This document shows positions 39,488 through 50,360 of a stretch of 64,000 nt of DNA, in pieces. Positions within the stretch are counted from its first letter, which is position 1. Each line of letters opens with the position of its first letter. Origin of the DNA: Paracoccus caeni (GTDB taxonomy: Bacteria > Pseudomonadota > Alphaproteobacteria > Rhodobacterales > Rhodobacteraceae); assembly GCF_016629665.1 (NCBI RefSeq), contig NZ_JAEPRQ010000007.1, forward strand, positions 142,538-206,537, written 5' to 3'. Both the position numbers and the translations under genes were made by a program. The notes under the pieces are model-generated. The model was not told the origin of the DNA. It ran no database searches and saw only the letters and a list, made by a program, of their open reading frames with translations.

Positions 39488-41674
39488 ATGACAGCGATGG
39501 CACAACCTTCTTTTCTTGGTGTCCGCGACCTCCAGCAGTTGCAGGAAGGCCGGTGCGACAGGCCGTTTGAATTGCTTGGCCTGCATGATGACGGAAAGAA
39601 GCTTTGGCTGACTGCCTTCTCACCCGACACATCTTTGCTGGAAGCTGTCACCCCGGAAGGCAGGGTCGAGCTGACCCGTCTCAGGGGTGATGTGTTCGCC
39701 ACGCAGCTTGCAGCCCGGACCTATCATCTCTGCGCGACCAACAGCGAGGGCGAGCGGCGGGAATTTGACGATCCCTACCGTTTCGGCCCGGTTCTGGGCG
39801 ATGTCGATCTGTATCTGCTGGGTGAGGGGACGCATCGGCAGCTTTGGCACGCGCTTGGCGCGCATGTCATGACCCACGAGGGGGTGCGCGGCACGCATTT
39901 CGCGGTCTGGGCACCGAATGCGCGACGGGTCTCGGTCGTTGGCGATTTTAACGGATGGGATGGGCGCACCAACCCGATGCGGCGCGTCGGAGGGTCCGGT
40001 GTGTGGGAAATTTTCCTACCCGATCTGGGTGACAGCACCCTCTACAAATACGAGATTCTGGACGCGCATGGCGATCTGGCGTTGAAGGCCGATCCGGTGG
40101 GTTTCGGCAGCCAGCATCCGCCGGAAAAGGCCAGTATCGTGCGCGACATCTCGGGCTATGGCTGGCGCGACCTGGACTGGATGGATCGCCGCGCGGCATT
40201 GCAGGGCCGGGACGAGCCGATCTCGATTTACGAGGTGCATCTGGGAAGCTGGCGGCGGCGGTGGGATCAGGGCGGCAGGCCGCTATCCTATAAGGAACTG
40301 GCGCGCGATCTGGTCGCCTATGCCAAGGATATGGGTTTCACGCATATCGAGCTGTTGCCGATCAGCGAATTTCCCTTTGACGGCTCTTGGGGTTATCAGC
40401 CGGTCGGTCTTTACGCACCGACGATCCGCTTCGGCCCGCCGCACGAATTCCGCGATCTGATCGATGCCGCACATCTGGCGGGGCTTGGTGTGCTGCTGGA
40501 CTGGGTGCCGGGGCATTTCCCGACCGATGCCCATGGCCTTGCCCGGTTTGACGGCAGCGCACTTTACGAACATTCCGATCCGCGTGAGGGCTTCCATCAG
40601 GACTGGAACACCCTGATTTACAATTACGGCCGCACCGAGGTTCAGAACTATCTGATCGCCAACGCGCTGTATTGGCTTGAGGAATATCACATCGACGGGC
40701 TGCGCGTGGATGCGGTCGCCTCGATGCTTTACCGCGACTATTCCCGGCGTGAGGGGCAGTGGGTTCCGAACAAGGATGGCGGGCGCGAGAATTATGAGGC
40801 CATCGCGTTCCTTCAGAACATGAACATCGCCGCCTATGGCGAAGTGCCGGGCATCATGACCGTGGCCGAGGAAAGCACCTCTTTCCCGAAGGTCTCGGCC
40901 CCGGTCGATGCGGGCGGGCTGGGCTTTGGCTACAAGTGGAACATGGGTTGGATGAACGACACGCTCCGCTATATGGAGCGTGATCCGATCTACCGGAAAT
41001 ACCATCATGACCTGATGACCTTCGGTCTGATGTATGCGTTCAACGAAAACTTCATCCTGCCGATCAGCCATGATGAAGTGGTCCACGGCAAGGGCAGCAT
41101 GCTGCACAAGATGCCGGGCGACGATTGGCAGAAATTTGCGAATCTGCGGGCCTATTACGGCTTCATGTGGATGCATCCGGGCAAGAAGCTGCTGTTCATG
41201 GGCTGCGAATTCGCCCAGCCCGAGGAATGGAACCACAATGGCGAACTGAACTGGCACGCCGCAGCCCAGCCAAAGAATGCGGGTGTGCAGCAACTGGTCT
41301 GCGATCTGAACTGGCTTTACCGCGATACGCCCGCACTGCACCGGCGCGACTGTGATGCCTCGGGCTTTGAATGGCTGCGCAACGACGCCGAACAATCGGT
41401 GACCGCGTGGATTCGCAAAGGCGATGAGGGTGATGCGCCGGTGGTCGTGGTTGCCAACTTCACGCCGGTCGAGCGGCGGGACTATCAGATCGGCGTGCCG
41501 CAGGAGGGTATCTGGCGCGAGGCGCTGAATACCGATGCCGAGATTTATGGTGGCAGCGGCAAGGGTAATCTGGGGCAGGTCAAGGCAGAGCCGGAAGGTC
41601 TGGACGGGCAATCTGCCTCGATCCGCATCACCATCCCGGCGCTGTCTGTGGTGGTGTTTGTTGCCGAGAACTAA
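39488..41674 (+). CDS. glgB: 1,4-Alpha-glucan branching enzyme
   Basis: GlgB introduces alpha-1,6 branches into glycogen. The roughly 728-residue protein has an N-terminal carbohydrate-binding module ([26 protein letters not shown] region) and a GH13 catalytic barrel. The barrel carries [15 protein letters not shown] (nucleophile Asp), [10 protein letters not shown] (acid/base Glu) and [13 protein letters not shown]. Starts at 39479 (GTG), 39488 (ATG) and 39497 (ATG) are in frame. GAAGG at 39481-39485 is too close to 39488 and suits 39497 better, so the start is uncertain by a few codons. It is the first gene of the glycogen operon. Confidence 0.95.
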   Translation: MTAMAQPSFLGVRDLQQLQEGRCDRPFELLGLHDDGKKLWLTAFSPDTSLLEAVTPEGRVELTRLRGDVFATQLAARTYHLCATNSEGERREFDDPYRFGPVLGDVDLYLLGEGTHRQLWHALGAHVMTHEGVRGTHFAVWAPNARRVSVVGDFNGWDGRTNPMRRVGGSGVWEIFLPDLGDSTLYKYEILDAHGDLALKADPVGFGSQHPPEKASIVRDISGYGWRDLDWMDRRAALQGRDEPISIYEVHLGSWRRRWDQGGRPLSYKELARDLVAYAKDMGFTHIELLPISEFPFDGSWGYQPVGLYAPTIRFGPPHEFRDLIDAAHLAGLGVLLDWVPGHFPTDAHGLARFDGSALYEHSDPREGFHQDWNTLIYNYGRTEVQNYLIANALYWLEEYHIDGLRVDAVASMLYRDYSRREGQWVPNKDGGRENYEAIAFLQNMNIAAYGEVPGIMTVAEESTSFPKVSAPVDAGGLGFGYKWNMGWMNDTLRYMERDPIYRKYHHDLMTFGLMYAFNENFILPISHDEVVHGKGSMLHKMPGDDWQKFANLRAYYGFMWMHPGKKLLFMGCEFAQPEEWNHNGELNWHAAAQPKNAGVQQLVCDLNWLYRDTPALHRRDCDASGFEWLRNDAEQSVTAWIRKGDEGDAPVVVVANFTPVERRDYQIGVPQEGIWREALNTDAEIYGGSGKGNLGQVKAEPEGLDGQSASIRITIPALSVVVFVAEN

Positions 41675-41696
41675 GCGGATAGGGGGAGAGTGTGCC

Positions 41697-42953
41697 ATGG
41701 TTGAAAACAGAAGATTAACGCGCCGGGCGATGGCCTTCGTGCTGGCGGGGGGACGCGGCAGTCGGTTGCAGGAACTGACCGACCGGCGCGTGAAGCCCGC
41801 CGTTTATTTTGGCGGCAAGACCCGGATCATCGATTTCGCTTTGTCGAACGCGATGAATTCCGGCATCCGCAAGATCGCGATTGCGACCCAATACAAGGCG
41901 CATAGCCTGATCCGCCATTGCCAGCGCGGCTGGAACTTCTTCCGCGCGGAACGCAACGAATTTCTGGACATTCTGCCCGCCAGTCAGCGTATGTCCGAGG
42001 ATCACTGGTATCGTGGCACTGCCGATGCGGTGACCCAGAATATCGACATCGTGGACAGCTATGACGTTGATTACATCATCATTCTGGCCGGCGATCACAT
42101 CTACAAGATGGATTACGAAATCATGCTGCGCGAGCATGTTGACAGCGGCGCCGACGTGACCATCGGCTGTCTCACCGTGCCGCGCGAAGAGGCGTCGGCC
42201 TTTGGTGTGATGGCGGTGGATGAGACCGGGCGGATCACGTCCTTCCTCGAAAAGCCCAAGGATCCGCCTTCGATGCCCGGTGATGCGACCAAATCGCTGG
42301 CCTCGATGGGGATTTATGTCTTCTCGTGGCCGTTCCTGCGCGATCTGCTGGTCCGCGATGCCGAAAACCCGAATTCCAGCCATGATTTCGGCAATGACCT
42401 GATCCCCGACATCGTGAAGAACGGGAAGGCGATGGCGCACAAGTTCGACACGTCCTGCGTCCGTGACCCCGGCGCGCCTGCCTATTGGAAGGATGTCGGT
42501 ACCGTCGATGCCTTCTGGGACGCCAATATCGCGCTGACGGATTTCACCCCGGATCTGAACCTGTGGGACAGCGACTGGCCGATTTGGACCTATTCCGAAA
42601 GCGTGCCTCCCGCGAAATTCATCCATGACGAAAAGGACCGCCGCGGCGTGGCGATTTCCTCGATGGTGTCCGGGGGCTGCATCATCTCGGGCACCGAGAT
42701 CCGTAATTCGCTGCTCTTCACCGAGGTTCACACCAATTCCTACGCCGTGCTGGATCATGCGGTGGTGCTGCCCTATGTGACCGTGCATCGCTCGGCCCGG
42801 CTGAAGAACGTGGTGATCGATCGCGGCGTCGTTATTCCCGAGGGGCTGATCGTCGGCGAAGACCCGGTCGAGGATGCCAAGTGGTTCCGCGTCACCGGCA
42901 AAGGTGTGACGCTGATCACGCAGGACATGCTGGACCGGCGCGCGGAAGGGTAA
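41697..42953 (+). CDS. glgC: Glucose-1-phosphate adenylyltransferase
   Basis: GlgC makes ADP-glucose from glucose 1-phosphate and ATP, the committed and allosterically controlled step of glycogen synthesis. The 418-residue protein has the nucleotide-binding block [18 protein letters not shown] near the N-terminus, [25 protein letters not shown], and a C-terminal left-handed beta-helix with SVVIP-like repeats ([16 protein letters not shown]). A GGGGGAG ribosome-binding site precedes the ATG at 41697. glgA begins one base after its stop. Confidence 0.97.
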   Translation: MVENRRLTRRAMAFVLAGGRGSRLQELTDRRVKPAVYFGGKTRIIDFALSNAMNSGIRKIAIATQYKAHSLIRHCQRGWNFFRAERNEFLDILPASQRMSEDHWYRGTADAVTQNIDIVDSYDVDYIIILAGDHIYKMDYEIMLREHVDSGADVTIGCLTVPREEASAFGVMAVDETGRITSFLEKPKDPPSMPGDATKSLASMGIYVFSWPFLRDLLVRDAENPNSSHDFGNDLIPDIVKNGKAMAHKFDTSCVRDPGAPAYWKDVGTVDAFWDANIALTDFTPDLNLWDSDWPIWTYSESVPPAKFIHDEKDRRGVAISSMVSGGCIISGTEIRNSLLFTEVHTNSYAVLDHAVVLPYVTVHRSARLKNVVIDRGVVIPEGLIVGEDPVEDAKWFRVTGKGVTLITQDMLDRRAEG

Positions 42954-42954
42954 G

Positions 42955-44376
42955 ATGAGGGTTCTGTCGATCGCGTCAGAGTGTGTGCCGCTGGTCAAGA
43001 CCGGCGGGTTGGCCGATGTGGTCGGCGCCCTGCCCGCAGCGCTGGCGGCGCAAGGGGTTCAGATGCGGGTGCTGCTGCCCGGCTATCCTTCCGTCATCGG
43101 CGCACTGGAAAGCCCGGTCGAGATCGCTCGCTTCGACGATCTTTTCGGCGGCCCCGCCCGTTTGCTGGCGGGGCAGGCGGCGGGGCTGGACCTTCTGGCG
43201 ATTGACGCACCGCACCTTTATGACCGTTCGGGCGGACCTTATCTTGGCCCGGACGGGCGCGACTGGCCCGACAATCCCGAACGCTTTGCGGCTTTGTCAT
43301 GGGTTGGCGCACATATCGGCACGAAGGGCGCGGGTGACTGGCTGCCCGATATTCTGCACGGCCATGACTGGCAGGCCGGGTTCTTTACCGAATATCTGCG
43401 GATGATGGGCGGCACCGCTCGCACGATCCTGACCATCCATAATATCGCCTTCACCGGCCAGACCAGCCCCGACCGCATTGGCGCGCTGCGTCTGGACCCG
43501 GCGCGTTTCCATGCCGATGGCTACGAATATTTCGGCACCGTCTCGGCGCTGAAGGCCGGTCTGATGGGCGCTGACCGGCTGACCACCGTTTCGCCCCGCT
43601 ATGCCGAAGAGCTGATGACACCGGAATTCGGCATGGGACTGGACGGGGTCATGCGCCATCGTCGCGCCGCGCTAAGCGGTATCCTGAACGGAATCGACAC
43701 CGAGATGTGGGACCCCGCGACCGATCCGCTGATCAAGCCGTTTGACGATCTGCGAAAGAAGGCGGCGAACAAGAAGGCCTTGCAGGCCGAACTGGACCTG
43801 CCCGAAGCGGAAGGGCCGCTTTGCATCATCGTTTCGCGCATGACCCAGCAAAAGGGTCTTGATCTGGTGTTGCAGGCGCTGCCGACGCTGCTGAAAGAGG
43901 GCGGGCAACTGGCACTGCTCGGGTCGGGCGATCCGGCGCTGGAAGCGGCGTTTCTGGCCGCAGCCGACGATCCAAACGTGGCCGTCAAGATCGGCTATGA
44001 TGAGGCTTTGTCGCACCGGATGATCGCCGGCGCCGATGCGATCCTTGTGCCGTCCCGGTTCGAGCCTTGCGGGCTTACCCAGCTTTACGGACTGCGTTAC
44101 GGCACCGTGCCGGTGGTGGCGCTGACCGGGGGGCTGGCGGATACCGTCATCAATGCATCGCCCGCCGCATTGGCAAAAGGCGTCGCAAACGGCATCCAGT
44201 TCTCGCCCGTGACCACAGAGGCGTTGCAGAACGCCCTGACCCGGCTGGCGGGGCTTTACAAGCAACCGCGCACATGGTCTCGCCTGCAACGCAACGCGAT
44301 GTCGCAACCCGTCGGCTGGGATCACTCGGCTGCGGCCTATGTGTCGCTGTATGCGGAGTTGACTGCACGGACATGA
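42955..44376 (+). CDS. glgA: Glycogen synthase (ADP-glucose type)
   Basis: GlgA transfers glucose from ADP-glucose to the growing alpha-1,4 glucan. This GT5 enzyme of 473 residues has the N-terminal ADP-glucose motif KTGGLADV from residue 15 and the C-terminal block IVSRMTQQKGLDL and PSRFEPCGLTQLYGLRYGTVP, with the catalytic glutamate in FEPCG. Length is typical. It lies in the operon between glgC and glgX. Confidence 0.97.
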   Translation: MRVLSIASECVPLVKTGGLADVVGALPAALAAQGVQMRVLLPGYPSVIGALESPVEIARFDDLFGGPARLLAGQAAGLDLLAIDAPHLYDRSGGPYLGPDGRDWPDNPERFAALSWVGAHIGTKGAGDWLPDILHGHDWQAGFFTEYLRMMGGTARTILTIHNIAFTGQTSPDRIGALRLDPARFHADGYEYFGTVSALKAGLMGADRLTTVSPRYAEELMTPEFGMGLDGVMRHRRAALSGILNGIDTEMWDPATDPLIKPFDDLRKKAANKKALQAELDLPEAEGPLCIIVSRMTQQKGLDLVLQALPTLLKEGGQLALLGSGDPALEAAFLAAADDPNVAVKIGYDEALSHRMIAGADAILVPSRFEPCGLTQLYGLRYGTVPVVALTGGLADTVINASPAALAKGVANGIQFSPVTTEALQNALTRLAGLYKQPRTWSRLQRNAMSQPVGWDHSAAAYVSLYAELTART

Positions 44377-44386
44377 CGGCACCTTG

Positions 44387-46489
44387 ATGATGGCACCTTA
44401 CAAGATGACGGCGGGGCATCCGACCCCGCTGGGCGCGACTTTCGATGGCGCGGGGGTCAACTTCGCGCTGTTTTCCCGAAATGCCGAACGGGTGGTTCTG
44501 TGCCTCTTCGACGCCAAAGGCCGCGAAAGCCGGATCGATCTGCCCGAGCGTGACGGCCATGTCTGGCATGGCTATGTGCCGGGCCTGAGGCCGGGGCAGA
44601 AATACGGCTACCGCGTCCACGGCCCCTATAATCCTCAGGAAGGCCATCGCTTCAACCCGAACAAGCTGCTGATCGATCCCTATGCCAAGCGGCTGACCGG
44701 GAAGCCGGTGATGCATGACGCTTTGTTTGGCTATCGCGCCGGGCATGCCGATGCCGATCTGAGCTTCGACCGCCGTGACAGCGCGCCCTATATGCCGCGC
44801 TCGGTCGTGATCGATCCCAGCTTCACCTGGGGCGAGGATCGCCCTATCCGCCGCCCCCTGACCGAAACGGTGATCTACGAGGCGCATGTGAAGGGCCTGA
44901 CCGCAGGTCGCCCGGATATTCCCGACCGGGGGACGTGGCTGGCGATGGCCTCGGACCCGATCCTTGAGCATCTGAACAATCTGGGCGTGACCGCGATCGA
45001 GTTGCTGCCTGCTCAGGCTTTCGTCGATGACCGCTTTCTGGTGGATCGGAAGCTGACGAATTACTGGGGCTATATGACCTATGGCTTTTTCGCCCCCGAG
45101 CCGCGCTATATGCGCGACGGCGAGATCGGAGAGTTTCAGCAGATGGTCGCCCGCTTCCATCAGGCGGGGATCGAGGTGATCCTTGACGTGGTCTATAACC
45201 ACACCGCCGAGGGGAACGAGATGGGTCCGACCCTCAGCTTCCGGGGTCTGGACAATGCGGCCTATTATCGGCTGGCGGATGACCGGCGCTATTACATCAA
45301 CGATGCGGGGACGGGGAACGTCCTCAACATGGACAGCCCCTTCACGCTGCGGCTGGTGATGGATTCGCTGCGCTATTGGGTCGAGGTGATGCATGTCGAT
45401 GGTTTCCGCTTCGACCTCTGCTCGGTTCTGGGGCGGACGCGGGGGGTCTTTGATCGCGACGGACCCTTCTTCCGCGCCATCCGGCAAGACCCGGTGCTGA
45501 ACCGGGTAAAGCTGATCGCCGAGCCGTGGGATATCGGGCCGGGCGGCTATCAGCTTGGCGCCTATACCGCGCCCTTCGGCGAATGGAACGACCGTTTCCG
45601 CGACACGGTGCGCAGCTTCTGGAAGGGCGATGCCGGGCAGATCGGCAGGCTGGCAAAGCGCATCGCCGGTTCGTCTGCGCGCTTCGATCATGACGGGCGG
45701 CCTGCGACATCATCGGTCAATTTCGTCGCTGCGCATGACGGCTTCACGCTGATGGACACGGTCAGCTACAACGACAAGCACAACGAGGCCAACGGCGAGG
45801 AAAATCGCGACGGCCACAACCACAACCTGTCGGACAATTGCGGGGTCGAGGGCGCAACGGATGATCCGGCGATCCTTGCCCGCCGCAACCGCCGCCGCCG
45901 CAATCTGATGGCGACGGTGCTGCTGTCCCAAGGGACGCCGATGATCCTTGCGGGGGATGAGCTTGGCAATTCACAGGGCGGCAACAACAACGCCTATTGT
46001 CAGGACAATCCCATCGGGTGGGTCGATTGGGAAAGCGCCGACCCAGATTTCCTCGATTTCTGCCGCCGCCTGATCGCGTTTCGCAAGGCCAACCCGATCC
46101 TGCGCCAGAAGCGTTTCCTGCATTCGCAACCGCGTGAACAGGACGGTCTGCCCGACCTGTTCTGGCGGCGCGCGGATGGTGAGCCGATGCATGCGGATGA
46201 CTGGAACAACCCCGAATTGCGGCTGCTGGCTGCCGAAATGCGGATGGCTTCGGGCACGCCGGATTATGCGGCGCTGCCGGGCGCGGTGTTTGTCGTCTTC
46301 AATGCCGGGCCTGCGGCCGAGGTGCATTTGCCGGAAACCGCGAAAGGGGCGGTTTGGCGGCGACAACTGGACAGTGCGCGCGACGGTGCGATTGATGAGC
46401 CCGCCGCCGGCGCCGCCATGATCGAGGCCGACAGCACCGTGGCCTTCGTTCTGTCGCAAAATTCCACTTCACCGGAAGGGGAGGAATAG
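44387..46489 (+). CDS. glgX: Glycogen debranching enzyme
   Basis: GlgX is an isoamylase-type GH13 enzyme that removes short branches left by glycogen phosphorylase. The 700-residue protein has an N-terminal CBM48 module (GATFDGAGVNFALFSRNAERVVLCLFD) and the barrel motifs DVVYNHTAEGNE, GFRFDLCSVLGR, LIAEPWDIGPGGYQ and FVAAHDGFTLMD. It begins with a run of three possible starts (TTG 44384, ATG 44387, ATG 44390). I chose the first ATG. It is 8 to 14 bases after glgA. Confidence 0.95.
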   Translation: MMAPYKMTAGHPTPLGATFDGAGVNFALFSRNAERVVLCLFDAKGRESRIDLPERDGHVWHGYVPGLRPGQKYGYRVHGPYNPQEGHRFNPNKLLIDPYAKRLTGKPVMHDALFGYRAGHADADLSFDRRDSAPYMPRSVVIDPSFTWGEDRPIRRPLTETVIYEAHVKGLTAGRPDIPDRGTWLAMASDPILEHLNNLGVTAIELLPAQAFVDDRFLVDRKLTNYWGYMTYGFFAPEPRYMRDGEIGEFQQMVARFHQAGIEVILDVVYNHTAEGNEMGPTLSFRGLDNAAYYRLADDRRYYINDAGTGNVLNMDSPFTLRLVMDSLRYWVEVMHVDGFRFDLCSVLGRTRGVFDRDGPFFRAIRQDPVLNRVKLIAEPWDIGPGGYQLGAYTAPFGEWNDRFRDTVRSFWKGDAGQIGRLAKRIAGSSARFDHDGRPATSSVNFVAAHDGFTLMDTVSYNDKHNEANGEENRDGHNHNLSDNCGVEGATDDPAILARRNRRRRNLMATVLLSQGTPMILAGDELGNSQGGNNNAYCQDNPIGWVDWESADPDFLDFCRRLIAFRKANPILRQKRFLHSQPREQDGLPDLFWRRADGEPMHADDWNNPELRLLAAEMRMASGTPDYAALPGAVFVVFNAGPAAEVHLPETAKGAVWRRQLDSARDGAIDEPAAGAAMIEADSTVAFVLSQNSTSPEGEE

Positions 46490-46503
46490 CTGCCTGATCT
46501 TAC

Positions 46504-46521
46504 GCTGCCAAAACCGGCAGC
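46504..46521 (+). promoter_or_regulatory. Small hairpin in the glgX-glgP gap
   Basis: GCTGCC (46504-46509) and GGCAGC (46516-46521) enclose a six-base AAAACC loop, followed by ATTT. It is 15 bases after the glgX stop in a 201-base gap without a gene. It could be a weak terminator or message-stabilising stem; read-through into glgP is still likely, as the genes share direction and pathway. Confidence 0.4.
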
Positions 46522-46690
46522 ATTTCCCGCCACGTCACATCGTCGGGAAGCAACCACCATGTTTCGGCCAGAGGCAGCCTGCTTCTGCTCTTGACGTTCT
46601 GCCGCGCGCGCCGCTGGGCTTGGGGTGCATCGTGGCGAAACCGCTCTGGCCGCGCCGGAAGTCAACTTTAACTATTGCAAGAGGCCCCTC

Positions 46691-49084
46691 GTGCTGCCCC
46701 TCCCCATAGCCGAAACGTTCCGCGACCAAATCCTGAACCACCTTACCTATACGCTTGGCAAAAGCACCGTCAGCGCCAGCCTGTTCGATTGGCGTCTGGC
46801 CGTCAGCCACACCATCCGCGACCAGATCGTCCGCCCGTGGTTCACCGCCACCCGCGCGACCTATGAGCAGGGCGCGAAGCGGGTCTATTACCTGTCGATG
46901 GAGTTTCTGATTGGGCGGATCCTTGGCGATGCGATCATCAATCTGGGGCTGGACCAGCAGATCTCGGATGCGCTGGAGGATCTGGGGCTGGACAAGAACG
47001 CCATCCTCGGGAACGAGCCTGACGCGGCGCTTGGCAATGGCGGGCTTGGCCGGTTGGCGGCCTGTTTCATGGAATCGCTGTCCTCGCTGCAATGCCCGGC
47101 CTATGGCTATGGCATCCGCTATGAGCACGGGCTGTTCCGGCAGCGGTTCGAAAACGGCCAGCAGGTGGAAACGCCCGAGGATTGGCTGAACCAGCCGCAT
47201 CCATGGGAATTCGTGCGTCTGGAATCCAGCTATACGATTGGCTTCAAGGGCCATGTTGAAACCGTTGATGGCGTGGCCGTCTGGCATCCCGGCGAAAGCG
47301 TGCAGGCGCGGGCCTATGATACGCCGGTGATTGGCTGGGGCGGAAAATGGGCGAATACGTTGCGGCTGTGGGGCGCTCAGCCGACGACGCTGTTCGACCT
47401 GACCCGGTTCAATCGCGGCGATTATGCGGCAGCGGCGGAACCCGAGGCGCTGGCCCGCACCCTGAGCCGGGTGCTTTACCCCGATGACACCACCGAGAGC
47501 GGCAAGGAATTGCGGCTGAAGCAGGAATATTTCCTGACCTCGGCGGCATTGCAGGACATCCTTCGGCGCTTCCTGAGCGAATATGACGATCTGCGCCTGC
47601 TGCCGAAGAAGGTGGCAATCCAACTGAACGACACCCACCCTGCCATTGCCGGGCCGGAACTGATCCGGCTGTTGATGGATGAACACGGTTTTGACTTTGC
47701 CGAAGCCTTGTCGATTGCGCGCGGCACCTTGAACTATACCAACCACACCCTGCTGCCCGAGGCGCTGGAGCGTTGGTCCACATGGCTGATGGGCCGCGTC
47801 CTGCCACGCCACATGCAGATCATCGAGATGATCGACGAGGATCATCGCCAGACCACCAACCGCCCCGCCCATGTCGCCATCGTCCGCGACGATCACGTCC
47901 ATATGGGCGAGTTGGCGTTCATCATGGCCGGTCGGGTGAACGGCGTTTCGGCGCTGCATACCGATCTGGTGAAAAGCACCGTCTTTGCCGATCTGCACAA
48001 CCTTCACCCCGACCGGATCGTGAATCAGACGAATGGCGTCACCCCCCGCCGCTGGCTGAGGATGGCGAACCCGCCGCTGGCGAAGCTTCTGGACCGGACC
48101 ATCGGCGACGGCTGGAGCGCCGATCTTGACCAGTTGGCACAGCTAGAGCCGCATGCCGACGATGCCAGCTTCCTTGCCGACATGCGCGCCGCCAAGCGGC
48201 AGAACAAAGTGGCGCTGTCGAACGGATTGCTGGCGGGTTTGGGGATCAAGGCCGATCCTGATGCGATCTTCGACGTTCAGGTGAAGCGGATTCACGAATA
48301 TAAACGACAACTGCTGAACATCCTCGAAGCCATCGTCCTGTGGCAGAAAATTCACGACGATCCCAACGGCAACTGGGTGCCTCGGGTCAAGATTTTCGGG
48401 GGCAAGGCAGCGCCGGGATATTGGCTGGCGAAATCGGTGATCCATCTGATCAACGATGTCGCGGCGACCATTAACAACGACCCGGTGACCGCGCCCTATC
48501 TGCAGATCGCCTATCCGCCGAATTACAACGTCTCGATGGCCGAGGCGCTGATCCCGGCGGCGGATCTGTCCGAACAGATCAGCACCGCGGGCAAAGAGGC
48601 GTCCGGCACCGGCAATATGAAATTCACCATGAACGGCGCGCTGACCATCGGCACGCTGGACGGGGCGAATGTCGAGATCCGAGAACTTGTCGGGGCCGAG
48701 AACTTTTTCCTCTTCGGTCTGGATGCAGAACAGGCAGCGGTGGAAAAGTCCAAGCCGGGCCATGGCCGGGCGGCTATCGAATCCAGCAAGGACATGCAGA
48801 TCGCGTTGCAACTGATTGCCGAGGGTCGCTTTTCGGGTGGTCGGGCCGATCCCTATTACGCGCTGCTGGACCGGACCTGGAACGATGATCCGTTCCTTGT
48901 CGCCTCGGATTTCGACGACTACTTCGCCTGCCAGCGTCGCGTTGATGCGGCTTATGCGGACCATGCCGCATGGGACCGAATGGCGGCCTTGAACATTGCA
49001 CGGTCGGGCTTCTTTTCGTCGGACCGCACGATCAGGGGCTATATGAAAGACATCTGGCATGTGAAGCCGGTCAAGATGGACTGA
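46691..49084 (+). CDS. glgP: Glycogen phosphorylase
   Basis: GlgP releases glucose 1-phosphate from glycogen chain ends. This GT35 enzyme binds pyridoxal phosphate on Lys644 in the block KEASGTGNMKFTMNGALTIGTLDGANVEI. The N-terminal region has YYLSMEFLIGRIL and DAALGNGGLGRLAACFMESL. I chose the GTG at 46691 because AAGAGG lies a few bases upstream and the resulting 797 residues match the family. The frame stays open 22 codons further upstream, but that extension looks unlike GlgP. It closes the synthesis and degradation set glgBCAXP. Confidence 0.95.
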   Translation: MLPLPIAETFRDQILNHLTYTLGKSTVSASLFDWRLAVSHTIRDQIVRPWFTATRATYEQGAKRVYYLSMEFLIGRILGDAIINLGLDQQISDALEDLGLDKNAILGNEPDAALGNGGLGRLAACFMESLSSLQCPAYGYGIRYEHGLFRQRFENGQQVETPEDWLNQPHPWEFVRLESSYTIGFKGHVETVDGVAVWHPGESVQARAYDTPVIGWGGKWANTLRLWGAQPTTLFDLTRFNRGDYAAAAEPEALARTLSRVLYPDDTTESGKELRLKQEYFLTSAALQDILRRFLSEYDDLRLLPKKVAIQLNDTHPAIAGPELIRLLMDEHGFDFAEALSIARGTLNYTNHTLLPEALERWSTWLMGRVLPRHMQIIEMIDEDHRQTTNRPAHVAIVRDDHVHMGELAFIMAGRVNGVSALHTDLVKSTVFADLHNLHPDRIVNQTNGVTPRRWLRMANPPLAKLLDRTIGDGWSADLDQLAQLEPHADDASFLADMRAAKRQNKVALSNGLLAGLGIKADPDAIFDVQVKRIHEYKRQLLNILEAIVLWQKIHDDPNGNWVPRVKIFGGKAAPGYWLAKSVIHLINDVAATINNDPVTAPYLQIAYPPNYNVSMAEALIPAADLSEQISTAGKEASGTGNMKFTMNGALTIGTLDGANVEIRELVGAENFFLFGLDAEQAAVEKSKPGHGRAAIESSKDMQIALQLIAEGRFSGGRADPYYALLDRTWNDDPFLVASDFDDYFACQRRVDAAYADHAAWDRMAALNIARSGFFSSDRTIRGYMKDIWHVKPVKMD

Positions 49085-49093
49085 CATGCAACC

Positions 49094-49123
49094 TGCGTCG
49101 GGTCGCGATTTTGACCCGGCGCA
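49094..49123 (+). terminator. Hairpin after glgP, probable operon end
   Basis: An 11-bp stem (49094-49104 with 49113-49123, one G-U pair) with an eight-base loop begins 10 bases after the glgP stop. There is no T run, so it may be a Rho-assisted or weak terminator, or a 3'-end stabiliser. Confidence 0.45.
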
Positions 49124-49248
49124 GTGTCGCCCGCCACATCGCCGGAAGCCGGTCGCGCAAGCGCAGCGGCAGCGTTTGAATTTGACAAAAGTGACCCAGA
49201 TTTGTTCAACCAGTAGAGTGGACAAATAATCCAAGCACGCCGATGCTT

Positions 49249-49262
49249 TGAAAACGTTTGCA
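49249..49262. promoter_or_regulatory. LacI-type operator in front of the regulator gene at 49294
   Basis: TGAAAACGTTTGCA matches the LacI-family consensus TGNAANCGNTTNCA at every fixed position. It is 31 bases upstream of the ATG at 49294, a position that suggests autoregulation of this LacI gene. Confidence 0.7.
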
Positions 49263-49293
49263 CCCATTTGAATTCTTGGTCACATAGCGCGAA

Positions 49294-50316
49294 ATGGAAA
49301 AGCACGGCAGAAAAACAATGCAAACCGTGGCCGAGCGGGCGGGAGTCTCGCTGGCGACGGTCAGTCATGTCCTGAACGGCACCCGCTTTGTCAGCAAGAC
49401 CACGGCCGAGCTGGTTCACAAAGCCGTGACCGACATCGGCTATGTGCCGAACACAATTGCCCGCGATCTGGCGCGCAGTTCCACCTCGACCATCGGACTG
49501 GTTTTCTCGTTATCGGTCAACGCCTTCTTCCTCGACATCATTTCAGCGATCGAGGCGGAATGTCAGCGTGACGGGCTGTCGGTGCTGCTGTTTGACAGCA
49601 ACGACGATCCGGCGAAGGAATGGCGCATCGTCCGCGATCTGCATCAACGCCGCGTGGATGGCATCATTCTGGCACCCGCAGGCGGCCCGGAAAGCGCGGC
49701 GATCCGTTACCTTCACGAAAACCGGGTGCCAGCCGTTCTGGTGGATCGTCTGGCGGATTCCCGGTTCGATCAGGTCGGGCTGAACAACCATGACGCCATT
49801 CATCTGGTTACTGACCATTTGTGCAATCTGGGTCATCGCAGGATCGCACTGATCCCCGGTCACAGCACCTACACCACCACGGTTGAACGGATCGAGGCTT
49901 TCCGCGCGAACCTGTCTGCGCGTGGATTGCTGGATGACGGGTTGATCACGCCTCCGGCCCATACGCTGCAGGAAGCGGCGGAGCATACGTCCCGATTGCT
50001 GGACAGCGGGCACATTCCGGATGCGATTCTGGCGGGAAACAACCTCTGCACGCTTGGCGCCATGCGCGAGATTTCCAGCCGGGGGATGAAAGTGCCCCGT
50101 GATCTTGCCATTGCCGGGATCGATGATTTCGAATGGGCTGACAGTTTCGAGCCTCGGTTGACGGTGGTTCGACAGCCCTGCGCCGAGATTGGCCAGACTG
50201 CTGCACGTCTGATCCGCCGCCGTGTCGCCTCGATTGATGCCGCGCCCGAGGCGCACCGAATGACGCCCTCGCTGATCGTCCGCCGATCTTGCGGATATAT
50301 GCCCGCGGAAAGCTGA
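49294..50316 (+). CDS. LacI-family transcriptional regulator, target unknown
   Basis: This 340-residue protein has the helix-turn-helix MQTVAERAGVSLATVSHVLNGTRFVS at about 9-34 and a LacI sugar-binding domain that includes GLVFSLSVNAFFLDIISAIE and DLAIAGIDDFEWADSFEPRLTVVRQP. It follows the glycogen operon and precedes the riboswitch-controlled queH. It may regulate alpha-glucoside or glycogen genes, or distant genes; the only visible consensus site is in its own promoter. Confidence 0.88.
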   Translation: MEKHGRKTMQTVAERAGVSLATVSHVLNGTRFVSKTTAELVHKAVTDIGYVPNTIARDLARSSTSTIGLVFSLSVNAFFLDIISAIEAECQRDGLSVLLFDSNDDPAKEWRIVRDLHQRRVDGIILAPAGGPESAAIRYLHENRVPAVLVDRLADSRFDQVGLNNHDAIHLVTDHLCNLGHRRIALIPGHSTYTTTVERIEAFRANLSARGLLDDGLITPPAHTLQEAAEHTSRLLDSGHIPDAILAGNNLCTLGAMREISSRGMKVPRDLAIAGIDDFEWADSFEPRLTVVRQPCAEIGQTAARLIRRRVASIDAAPEAHRMTPSLIVRRSCGYMPAES

Positions 50317-50360
50317 TTTTGACATCGGGCGGTGTCACGTATTATGGCATGATCACGATG

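Noticed and set aside
44150..48007. Long minus-strand frames (513 and 490 codons) opposite glgX and glgP
   Set aside because: Both are antisense to canonical glycogen genes and show no domain or start signal.
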